DNA of 5,001 nucleotides, taken from the NCBI GenBank assembly GCA_023425615.1, contig JAFACJ010000091.1, positions 1 through 5,001 on the forward strand, in the 5' to 3' direction. Positions 1 to 4,336 of this stretch are shown here, piece by piece (the first letter of the stretch is position 1; each line of letters opens with the position of its first letter). The stretch comes from Actinomycetes bacterium. GTDB taxonomy: Bacteria > Actinomycetota > Actinomycetes > Streptosporangiales > Streptosporangiaceae. The notes beneath the pieces are model-generated. The model made no database searches. It had not been told where the DNA came from and was given only the letters and a program-made list of their open reading frames with translations. The position numbers and the translations under genes are program-made.

Positions 1-335
1 TCGCCGTGCCGGGCGCGGTCGAACTGGGGGTGCGCAGCCCGCTGCTCGTCCTGTCCGTCCTCTCGGGCGCGGTGTCGCTGGTGCTGCTGGTCCGCCGCCG
101 GTACCTGGCGGTACGGGTGAGCGCGGCGCTGGCCGTCGGCGCGGTGCTGTGGGGCGCGGCGGGACTCGGCGACCTCGGCCTCGACGCGGCGGTCTCCTCG
201 GCCGCCACCTTGCAGATCGTGTTCGTGGCACTGGGGGTAGGCTCGCTGATCCTGGTCCCGAGCCTGCTGTGGCTGTACGTGCTCTTCCAGCGGACGGAAA
301 TCCCTTCCCCGCCTTCGACAAGCGCATCCGCCTGA
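1..335 (+). CDS. cydB: Cytochrome bd ubiquinol oxidase subunit II (CydB), C-terminal part
   Basis: The 3' end of a membrane protein gene enters from the left edge; the first complete codon in frame is at 3 and the TGA stop is at 333-335. About 110 residues are visible. There are three hydrophobic segments, separated by a short basic loop (VRRRYLAVR) and a glycine/alanine-rich loop. The last segment runs through LVPSLLWLYVLFQR, and a Ser/Pro/Thr-rich tail follows. This ending, a final helix closing on a W/L-LY-x-LFQR pattern, resembles actinobacterial CydB, the quinol oxidase subunit that partners CydA in the plasma membrane and supports respiration at low oxygen or under nitric oxide. The GTG at 6 is internal, not the start. 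The haem-ligating residues of the complex lie in CydA, so none can be checked here. An unrelated polytopic membrane protein is the alternative, because the assignment rests on the C-terminus alone. Confidence 0.58.
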   Translation, partial: AVPGAVELGVRSPLLVLSVLSGAVSLVLLVRRRYLAVRVSAALAVGAVLWGAAGLGDLGLDAAVSSAATLQIVFVALGVGSLILVPSLLWLYVLFQRTEIPSPPSTSASA

Positions 336-374
336 CCGTCCCCTTCGGCTGACCGGACGCTCCGGGGGCCCTGG

Positions 375-380
375 GACACT
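375..380 (+). promoter_or_regulatory. Candidate -10 box for leaderless dtd transcript
   Basis: GACACT lies exactly 6 nt before the dtd ATG, the spacing expected when transcription starts at or next to the first base of the start codon. The GGAG between box and ATG is only 2 nt from the ATG, too close to act as a normal Shine-Dalgarno. No good -35 was found (weak CTGACC/TGACCG near 349-355 with long spacing). dtd may equally be read through from cydB, which ends 51 nt upstream. Confidence 0.3.
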
Positions 381-386
381 GGAGCC

Positions 387-812
387 ATGCGAGCAGTGGT
401 CCAGCGGGTCAGCGAGGCGTCCGTCAGCGTCGACGGCGAGACCGTCGGGAGGATCGACGGGCCTGGCCTGATGGTCCTGGTCGGCGTCACCCACGACGAC
501 GACCGCGCCAAGGCCGCCAAACTCGCCGCCAAGCTGTGGGGACTGCGGATCCTGCACGGCGAGAAGTCCTGCTCGGACGTGAACGCCCCGCTCCTGGTGA
601 TCAGCCAGTTCACGCTCTACGGGGACACCGCCAAGGGCCGCCGCCCCTCCTGGCTGGCCGCCGCCAAGGGCGACGTCGCCGAACCCCTCGTAGAGGCGGT
701 CATCACCGCCCTGCGCGACCTCGGCGCCACCGTGGCCACCGGCCGCTTCGGCGCCGACATGGCCGTCTCCCTTGTCAACGACGGCCCCATCACCCTGATC
801 CTGGAGGTCTAG
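387..812 (+). CDS. dtd: D-aminoacyl-tRNA deacylase (Dtd)
   Basis: A complete 141-aa protein of normal length for the bacterial DTD family. The enzyme hydrolyses D-aminoacyl-tRNAs (D-Tyr and others, also glycine mischarged on tRNA-Ala), freeing tRNA and keeping D-amino acids out of translation in the cytosol. The family start [13 protein letters not shown] is present. The active-site signature SQFTL is at residues 73-77, and the cross-subunit Gly-cisPro motif is in NDGPIT at 131-136 (G133-P134), the element that enforces chiral selection in the homodimer. GRRPSW at 84-89 is also typical. The ATG at 387 is the only start consistent with the family N-terminus. The gene lies 51 nt after the upstream membrane gene. 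Its TAG stop (810-812) overlaps the stop of the opposing gene, so no separate terminator fits between them. Confidence 0.96.
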   Translation: MRAVVQRVSEASVSVDGETVGRIDGPGLMVLVGVTHDDDRAKAAKLAAKLWGLRILHGEKSCSDVNAPLLVISQFTLYGDTAKGRRPSWLAAAKGDVAEPLVEAVITALRDLGATVATGRFGADMAVSLVNDGPITLILEV

Positions 813-1306
813 AACAGACCCCAGAGCATGCCCGCCAGAGAGACGACGGTGCCGAGGGCCGCGAGGTAGAGGATGTAGCGGTCGGTCTTGTCCAGGCGGT
901 GGCGGACGCGGGGTGCCACCAGCACCACGCCGGTGTCGCGGTTCGGTTCGGAGATCCTCGGCGTGTAGCGGGGGTTGGGGCGGCCGATCAGGTTCCACAG
1001 GCCGTCGTTCTTGACGTCCTGGTGGCGGCGGTCGTGGGCGAAGACCCTGCCGCGGACCGGTTCGACGCACTCGAAGCCCTGCCTGGTCTTCACCCGGCAG
1101 CGGGTGCGCACCAGGCAGAACTCATAGAAGCTCCACAGCAGCAGCGTCAGCAGCAGCAGCCGCCAGGTCCAGGTCAGCAGGCCGACCACCGTCAGGCCGG
1201 CGAACAGCAGCCACCACGCGATCTGCTCGGCGTCCCTGCCGCCGACCCGGCGGCGGGAGGTCTTGCGCGGCGGCGGCGCCGACGGCTTACGGGGGCTGGA
1301 CACCAT
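809..1306 (-). CDS. Uncharacterised membrane protein with a Cys/His cluster
   Basis: A 165-aa protein that I do not recognise as a named family. The first ~24 residues are basic and Ser/Pro-rich ([15 protein letters not shown]), probably a cytosolic tail. Two closely spaced hydrophobic segments follow (about 30-45 and 48-66), then a hydrophilic domain (67-142) and one more membrane segment (about 143-164). The hydrophilic domain contains C70, C80, H91 and H95 around [13 protein letters not shown] and FAHDRRH. The C-x9-C-x10-H-x3-H order could bind one metal ion, and similar Cys/His patches occur in small actinobacterial membrane proteins; both points are inference. The ATG at 1306 is followed at once by GTG, and only a distant AAGG lies upstream. 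The gene is 67 nt downstream of ygfZ on the same strand and may be transcribed with nur-ygfZ. Its stop shares the CTAG tetramer with the dtd stop. Confidence 0.8.
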   Translation of the reverse strand: MVSSPRKPSAPPPRKTSRRRVGGRDAEQIAWWLLFAGLTVVGLLTWTWRLLLLTLLLWSFYEFCLVRTRCRVKTRQGFECVEPVRGRVFAHDRRHQDVKNDGLWNLIGRPNPRYTPRISEPNRDTGVVLVAPRVRHRLDKTDRYILYLAALGTVVSLAGMLWGLF

Positions 1307-1346
1307 GATCGCGTACCGCCTTCGGTGGGAAGCACACTCGATCTTC

Positions 1347-1373
1347 TGTTTATCCCATATCAGGGGAGATCAA
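1347..1373 (-). promoter_or_regulatory. Weak promoter candidate for the 165-aa membrane protein
   Basis: The 67-nt gap between ygfZ and the membrane gene holds a conspicuously AT-rich patch (about 1341-1376) in an otherwise GC-rich window. On the minus strand it reads TTGATC (1373-1368), 15 nt, then TAAACA (1352-1347). The spacing is short and the match imperfect, so this is only a candidate. A weak TCCC/GGGA hairpin in the same place lacks a T-run and is not called a terminator. Confidence 0.25.
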
Positions 1374-2321
1374 TCACAGTCGCCTGGCCCGCAGCGCCGG
1401 ATCGATCGTGACATTGGCCCCCGTGTCAGGCGAGACCACGATCTCCTGCGCCGCGGCCACCCCATCAGCGGACAAAGTGGCCTCGACAGGCACATTTCGT
1501 TTGACCAGCGCGAGCGCGATCGGACCCAGTTCGTAGTGCCGTGCCGCCGAGCCGACGAACCCCACCGCGCGCCCGTCCAGTTCGACGTCGGCACCGTGTC
1601 CCGGAAGCCTGTCGGCACTTCCGTCCAGGTGAAGGAAGACCAGCCTGCGCGGCGGGCGGCCGAGGTTGTGCACCCGCGCCACCGTCTCCTGGCCCCGGTA
1701 GCAGCCCTTGTTCAGATGGACGGCCGTCTCGATGAAGCCGATCTCGTGCGGGATCGTCCGGTGGTCGGTGTCAAGGCCGAACCGCGCCTTGTGCGCGGCG
1801 ATCCGCAGCGCCTCGTACGCCCAGATCCCGGCCGGCTCGCGCCCCTGCGGCACCTGCCCGCGCGGGACGATCAGGCTGGTCGTCCCGGCGACGTCGGGAA
1901 GGGCGAGGGCGCCCTCCAGACCCATGCCGGTGACCACCTCGTGGTCGGCGGAGACGTCGGCGATCTCGACCCGCAGCAGGAACCGCATCCGGTCGAGGAA
2001 GGCGACCAGCGCGGGCGCCGTGCCCGGCTCCACATGCGCCCACACCGCCTCGCCGTCGTCCACCAGGGACAGATGGTGCTCGATGTGCCCGTTCGGGCTC
2101 AGCAGCAGCGCCTCGGTGGCATGCCCCGGACGCAGCTCCGCCAGATGCTGGCTGAGCAGGCTGTGCAGCCACGACAGCCGGTCGGGACCCGAGACGCGCA
2201 CCACGCCGCGGTTGGACCTGGCGACCACGGCCGCCCCCGCCGCAAGCGCCTTCTGCTCGGCGTACGGATCACCGAAATGGGCGGGCAGCGTCTCATCGGG
2301 CACGTCGGCGTAGAACGTCAT
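1374..2321 (-). CDS. ygfZ: Folate-binding YgfZ/GcvT-like protein (Fe-S cluster assembly/repair)
   Basis: A 315-aa protein of the YgfZ/IBA57 branch of the GcvT fold. Family members use tetrahydrofolate to support assembly or repair of certain Fe-S clusters, notably under oxidative stress, rather than cleaving glycine. The hallmark KGCYRGQE is at residues 205-212 and includes the conserved cysteine C207. The N-terminal folate-fold region VRVSGPDRLSWLHSLLSQHL spans 41-60, and the central RIAAHKARFGLDTDHRTIPHE is at 173-193. The frame is open much further upstream, but the ATG at 2321 is chosen because it overlaps the nur stop as ATGA, has AAGGAG 8 nt before it, and gives the usual family N-terminus. 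The overlap implies translational coupling to nur. Linking a metal-responsive regulator to an Fe-S maintenance protein makes physiological sense, but their co-regulation is inferred. Confidence 0.93.
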   Translation of the reverse strand: MTFYADVPDETLPAHFGDPYAEQKALAAGAAVVARSNRGVVRVSGPDRLSWLHSLLSQHLAELRPGHATEALLLSPNGHIEHHLSLVDDGEAVWAHVEPGTAPALVAFLDRMRFLLRVEIADVSADHEVVTGMGLEGALALPDVAGTTSLIVPRGQVPQGREPAGIWAYEALRIAAHKARFGLDTDHRTIPHEIGFIETAVHLNKGCYRGQETVARVHNLGRPPRRLVFLHLDGSADRLPGHGADVELDGRAVGFVGSAARHYELGPIALALVKRNVPVEATLSADGVAAAQEIVVSPDTGANVTIDPALRARRL

Positions 2322-2734
2322 GAGCGGCACTCCTTGCACCGTCCGAAGACCGTCAGATGGTGGACGTCGGTCTCGAAGCCGTGATCGGCTTCCAGGGCCC
2401 GCACCAGTCCCTCCGCCACCGCGGGCGGCACGTCCTCGACCCTGCCGCAGCCGCGGCAGCACAGATGCACGTGGTCGGCCTCGGTTGCCAGATGGTAGTT
2501 CGGCGGACCGTGCCCCACATGCGCGTGCTTGACCAGCCCGAGCTCCTCCAGCAGCTCCAGGGTCCGGTAGATGGTGGAGATGTTGACGCCCTTGGCCGTC
2601 AGCTGCACCTGGGTGCAGATCTCCTCCGGCGTCCCGTGTTCCAGCGCGGCGACCGCCTCCAGAACGAGCTGGCGCTGCGGGGTCACCCGGTAGCCGCGGG
2701 AGCGCAGCTCTTCCTGCCAGGTGGTCTCAGCCAT
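2318..2734 (-). CDS. nur: Fur-family metal-responsive repressor, Nur (nickel) type
   Basis: A 138-aa Fur-family repressor. The N-terminal winged helix includes GYRVTPQRQLVLEAV (14-28) and the recognition region NISTIYRTLELLEELGLV (51-68). The C-terminal dimerisation domain has two CxxC pairs, C93/C96 and C133/C136. It resembles Streptomyces coelicolor Nur (SCO4180, recalled from memory), which with Ni represses the Fe-SOD gene sodF and nickel uptake genes. Residues matching the reported Nur nickel site (H70, H72, H126) and most of its second site (H33, H88, H90) occur at the same positions. The position corresponding to H86 is alanine (ADHVH instead of HHHIH). ATG 2734 is chosen for the family N-terminus and because a TAGGAT box lies 6 nt upstream, suggesting a leaderless mRNA. 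The stop overlaps the ygfZ start (ATGA). Another Fur subtype is possible, but the His pattern favours Nur. Confidence 0.88.
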   Translation of the reverse strand: MAETTWQEELRSRGYRVTPQRQLVLEAVAALEHGTPEEICTQVQLTAKGVNISTIYRTLELLEELGLVKHAHVGHGPPNYHLATEADHVHLCCRGCGRVEDVPPAVAEGLVRALEADHGFETDVHHLTVFGRCKECRS

Positions 2735-2740
2735 ACCTCG

Positions 2741-2746
2741 ATCCTA
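2741..2746 (-). promoter_or_regulatory. -10 box of a leaderless nur promoter
   Basis: The minus strand reads TAGGAT, then six bases CGAGGT, then the nur ATG. A TANNNT box 6 nt before ATG is the standard layout of actinobacterial leaderless genes. The GAGG in the spacer is one base from ATG and could not work as a Shine-Dalgarno. The region about 17 nt further upstream (GGCAAA) is a poor -35. No clear palindromic Nur operator (TTGCAA-N5-TTGCAA type) was found over it. Confidence 0.5.
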
Positions 2747-2764
2747 TGCCGCGAAAGAAATCGT

Positions 2765-2794
2765 TTGCCCTGCGCCTGAACCGTCGCATAGCTT
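2765..2794 (+). promoter_or_regulatory. Promoter of the small RNA divergent from nur
   Basis: TTGCCC (2765-2770), an 18-nt spacer and TAGCTT (2789-2794) form a fair vegetative-type promoter on the plus strand; CATAGC (2787-2792) with 16-nt spacing is an alternative reading. Transcription would start near 2800-2802. The patch is AT-rich relative to its surroundings. It lies back to back with the nur -10 (2741-2746), so one regulator bound here could affect both directions. Confidence 0.5.
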
Positions 2795-2806
2795 TTGAGC
2801 ACGCAG

Positions 2807-2823
2807 GAAAGGAGGTGGTCCAG
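2807..2823 (+). promoter_or_regulatory. Hyper-extended Shine-Dalgarno / 16S 3'-end complement
   Basis: GAAAGGAGGTGGTCCAG is complementary over all 17 nt to the standard 16S rRNA 3' tail (CTGGATCACCTCCTTTC), with a single G-U wobble at 2818. Ordinary Shine-Dalgarno sites in this window pair over 4-6 nt. GGAGG (2811-2815) is 11 nt from the ATG at 2827, somewhat long, so the site may do more than set a start codon. Confidence 0.7.
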
Positions 2824-2826
2824 AAC

Positions 2827-2865
2827 ATGATTCATGCGAGGACTTGCGAGGTGGCTGCTCGCTAG
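2827..2865 (+). CDS. 12-residue mini-ORF within the small RNA
   Basis: ATG 2827-2829 to TAG 2863-2865 encodes MIHARTCEVAAR. It follows the exceptionally strong Shine-Dalgarno-like site at 2807-2823 and occurs near the 5' end of the predicted small RNA. Codon use is unlike neighbouring genes: ATT, CAT, ACT, GCT and GCT end in T, and AGG is used for arginine. That suggests selection on RNA sequence or translation speed rather than on efficient peptide output. Its last five codons and the stop (2850-2865) lie inside the long hairpin, so a translating ribosome would melt that stem, as in a leader peptide. However, no gene follows on this strand to be attenuated. The ORF is too short for coding statistics; translation is inferred only from the ribosome-binding site. 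Confidence 0.4.
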   Translation: MIHARTCEVAAR

Positions 2866-2915
2866 GAGCGCCCGCTTAGGGACAGCAGTCTCCTGGCGAA
2901 TCTCCAGCAGACACC

Positions 2916-2984
2916 CGGTCCCCGGACCGCCGTCCAGTCCTGACGGCTCCCCGCCTGGGGAAAGGTCCGGGGACCGCCCTTTTT
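2916..2984 (+). terminator. Three-way-junction intrinsic terminator of the small RNA
   Basis: A perfect 13-bp stem (2916-2928 with 2964-2976) encloses two side hairpins: 2929-2934 with 2942-2947 (6 bp, 7-nt loop) and 2948-2952 with 2957-2961 (5 bp, 4-nt loop). Only two unpaired A (2962-2963) remain at the junction. CCC and five T (2980-2984) follow the stem. The T-run serves plus-strand transcription only, so the opposing nitrobindin transcript would meet the hairpin without a T-run. Confidence 0.82.
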
Positions 2985-3002
2985 CTCCGGTCTCCTACGG
3001 CT

Positions 3003-3527
3003 CTACTGCGGCGCCTTCTTCAGCTGCGCCGACATGTGCACCTGCATCGGCTGGCCCATGGCCGCCATCTCGTACACCCAGCCGAGGTCCCGCTCTCCCC
3101 CGCCGTCGCGGGCGGGGAACAGCCCGTACAGGCGCTTGCCGCCGGTCACCTCCTTGGCGGTCCTGGTGCGCGCCACCACGTCCGTCACCAGCTCGACCTT
3201 GTGGAAGGCCACCTCGCCTGTGTAGATCTCCTGGATCCCGGTGGGGTGCGACAGCAGCACCTCCACCTCGCGGCCGCCGTCGGGCACCCGCCAGAACCCC
3301 GTCTCCATCGCCAGCGCCCGCCCCTGCCGGAAGTTCTCATCCAGCAGCCAGGTGCGGCTGGTGTAGATCAGGAACGGCTTGCCGATGTGGGTGAACGAGA
3401 TCTGCTGTGTGAACCTGAACTGCTCGATCGTCGGGTAGTCACCGATCCCGTCGCCCTCCCAGGTCCCCACCAGCCATTCCAGCGGCTTGAGGTCCGGGTG
3501 CAGCTCATGTTCGAACACGATCTCCAT
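3003..3527 (-). CDS. Nitrobindin-like heme-binding beta-barrel protein (FABP family)
   Basis: A 174-aa cytosolic beta-barrel protein of the nitrobindin/THAP4 C-terminal family, annotated in actinobacteria as FABP family protein. Characterised members bind ferric heme in the barrel, interact with NO and isomerise peroxynitrite to nitrate. The signature GxWxGxG is GTWEGDG at residues 21-27. The conserved block ETGFWR..PDG..VEVLLSHPTGIQEIYTG covers about 75-104. The C-terminal PMQVHMSAQLKK (160-171) carries H164, corresponding to the proximal heme-ligand histidine of the family. Length is close to the usual 160-200. ATG 3527 gives the normal short N-terminus. Upstream there is only a weak GGGCGG near the ATG, plus GAGGTAG at the end of the preceding micropeptide ORF, which ends 16 nt earlier, so coupled translation is plausible. 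The 3' end faces the small RNA terminator. Confidence 0.9.
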   Translation of the reverse strand: MEIVFEHELHPDLKPLEWLVGTWEGDGIGDYPTIEQFRFTQQISFTHIGKPFLIYTSRTWLLDENFRQGRALAMETGFWRVPDGGREVEVLLSHPTGIQEIYTGEVAFHKVELVTDVVARTRTAKEVTGGKRLYGLFPARDGGGERDLGWVYEMAAMGQPMQVHMSAQLKKAPQ

Positions 3528-3543
3528 ACCGCCCAGCGTAGTG

Positions 3544-3639
3544 CTACCTCAACCTGCCCAAGGCCCTGATCAGCCCCAGGCACAGCAGCACCACCAGCAG
3601 CAGGGAGCCGACCAGCACGACCACGTTCACCAATGCCAT
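3544..3639 (-). CDS. 31-aa single-span membrane micropeptide
   Basis: A short ORF, ATG 3639 to TAG 3544, encoding 31 residues. The sequence starts MALVNVVVLVGSLLLVVLLC and ends IRALGRLR: one membrane segment (about residues 3-24) followed by a basic tail, so the positive-inside rule suggests an outside N-terminus and cytosolic C-terminus. Third codon positions are almost all G or C, as in the real genes here. Translation support is a TAGGCT -10-like box exactly 6 nt before the ATG, which fits a leaderless mRNA starting with this ORF; no Shine-Dalgarno is present. It ends 16 nt before the nitrobindin gene on the same strand, so both probably share the transcript. I do not recognise a family. 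It could be a true small membrane protein or merely the translated leader of the nitrobindin mRNA. Confidence 0.55.
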   Translation of the reverse strand: MALVNVVVLVGSLLLVVLLCLGLIRALGRLR

Positions 3640-3645
3640 GCGCCG

Positions 3646-3651
3646 AGCCTA
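3646..3651 (-). promoter_or_regulatory. -10 box of the leaderless micropeptide-nitrobindin transcript
   Basis: The minus strand reads TAGGCT, six bases CGGCGC, then ATG of the 31-aa ORF: a TANNNT box with the spacing of leaderless genes. The best -35 is a weak TTCCGG about 19 nt further upstream. It is the only promoter-like motif I see for the nitrobindin unit in the 97 nt separating it from the divergent regulator gene. Confidence 0.45.
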
Positions 3652-3701
3652 AGGGCATCGGGCGCCCGCACCGGAACGATCACCGAGGGTGTCCGGCTTG
3701 T

Positions 3702-3707
3702 TATCTT
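3702..3707 (+). promoter_or_regulatory. Weak -10 candidate for the TetR-family gene
   Basis: TATCTT in a small AT-rich patch, 29 nt before the TetR-family ATG, would give a short 5' leader containing the GGGGGTGGGA ribosome-binding site (3725-3734). No convincing -35 lies 16-18 nt upstream. No good palindromic operator was found in the 3640-3736 divergent region; CACC-GAG-GGTG (3682-3692) is the best inverted repeat and is short. Confidence 0.25.
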
Positions 3708-3736
3708 GGGTCAGAACGACCTGCGGGGGTGGGACG

Positions 3737-4336
3737 ATGACCGAGAGCGCGCTCTCCGATCACGAGCGGCTGCTGCGGACGGCGCTGCGGCTGTTCGCCG
3801 AGCTGGGATACGACCAGACGACCAACCGGATGATCACCGACGCCACCGGCCTCGACCCCTCGGCCGTGACCGACCTGTTCGGCGGCAAACGCGACCTCTA
3901 CCTGTCGGTCATCCAGCTCGTCCACGACCAGGAGCAGGCGCTCCTGGAGCGGATGTCCGGCGCCTACACCCATGACCGCGCGGGCGTCCACCGCATGGTC
4001 GACGAGTACTTCGACTACTTCCTCGACTACCCCCAGACCGCCGCCCTGTGGATGCACCGCCGTATGCACGACGCCTCCGACCTGCGGCACATCGAGCAGT
4101 TCTACTCCTTCCCCCAGATCAAGGCGGTGGCCGAGCTGACCCGCGGCCTCTTCCCCGACGACGTCGACATCGAGCTCATCGTCTGGAACATCGTCTGGTC
4201 CGTCCAGACCTTCGTCTACGGCGGCGTCCCCGACGCCCACGGAGGCCGCCTCGGCCGCGACGACCCCCAGGCCGTCCAGCGTTTCCGCCACCACCTCCAC
4301 TCCTGCCTCGACCACCTCATGCTCCCCGGCGCCTGA
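3737..4336 (+). CDS. TetR/AcrR-family transcriptional regulator
   Basis: A 199-aa one-component regulator. The N-terminal DNA-binding domain covers about residues 8-56: LLRTALRLFAELGYDQTTNRMITDATGLDPSAVTDLFGGKRDLY shows the family pattern of helix 1, the helix-turn-helix (about 29-48) and the closing F-G-x-K-x-x-L-Y element. The remaining all-helical part, with several Trp, Tyr and His (ALWMHRRMHDASD, WNIVWSVQTFVYGG), would bind an unknown ligand and mediate dimerisation. ATG 3737 is preferred over the in-frame GTG at 3689 because GGGGGTGGGA sits just before it and the homologous region begins nearby. The usual length is about 190-220 aa. The gene is divergent from the micropeptide-nitrobindin unit, which makes that unit a possible target, but no operator is evident. 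It converges on rpoC. The ligand cannot be told from sequence. Confidence 0.9.
   Translation: MTESALSDHERLLRTALRLFAELGYDQTTNRMITDATGLDPSAVTDLFGGKRDLYLSVIQLVHDQEQALLERMSGAYTHDRAGVHRMVDEYFDYFLDYPQTAALWMHRRMHDASDLRHIEQFYSFPQIKAVAELTRGLFPDDVDIELIVWNIVWSVQTFVYGGVPDAHGGRLGRDDPQAVQRFRHHLHSCLDHLMLPGA

Larger units (their letters stand above)
2801..2984 (+). ncRNA. Structured stand-alone small RNA carrying a 12-codon ORF
   Basis: Between divergent nur and the convergent nitrobindin gene lies a self-contained plus-strand unit: promoter, about 185 nt, terminator, and no gene downstream on that strand until 3737. The predicted RNA has three parts. Bases 2807-2823 can pair with the 3' end of 16S rRNA. 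A long hairpin follows: outer stem 2850-2859 with 2906-2915 (9 of 10 pairs), a 7-nt bulge at 2899-2905, and inner stem 2860-2868 with 2890-2898 (9 pairs, one G-U). Inside its apex, 2871-2873 can pair with 2879-2881. A three-way-junction terminator at 2916-2984 begins at the very next base. The packing of helices with almost no unused sequence argues for a real RNA gene. I cannot match it to a named family. It could be a regulatory RNA, a ribosome-binding decoy or a mini-mRNA. Confidence 0.6.

Noticed and set aside
336..386. Terminator after the cydB-like gene
   Set aside because: No stable hairpin with a T-run was seen in the 51-nt gap, so read-through into dtd remains possible.
1131..1165. 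CAG/CAGCAG-rich tract resembling a microsatellite
   Set aside because: On the minus strand these are CTG leucine codons in a membrane segment (LLLLTLLL). A similar tract at 3583-3604 is explained the same way.
536..1411. Long plus-strand open frame (291 codons) across dtd and the opposing gene
   Set aside because: Arg/Pro/Gln-rich low-complexity product overlapping dtd in another frame; no start context and no recognisable domain.
1263..2384. Long plus-strand open frame (373 codons) opposite ygfZ
   Set aside because: Antisense shadow of ygfZ typical of GC-rich DNA: Arg/Pro/His-rich product with no family pattern, while the minus strand encodes a clear YgfZ with KGCYRGQE.
2322..2462. Upstream extension of ygfZ to 2462
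   Set aside because: The extra 47 residues lie within nur in another frame; the ATGA overlap with AAGGAG 8 nt before it sets the start at 2321.
2735..2800. Nur or Fur operator over the divergent nur/RNA promoters
   Set aside because: No TTGCAA-N5-TTGCAA-type or Fur-like palindrome could be found; only isolated GCAAA/TTTGC pieces are present.
2801..2990. tRNA gene, T-box or rRNA fragment
   Set aside because: No cloverleaf, CCA end or T-box core. The 16S relation is complementarity confined to 17 nt, not a copy of rRNA.
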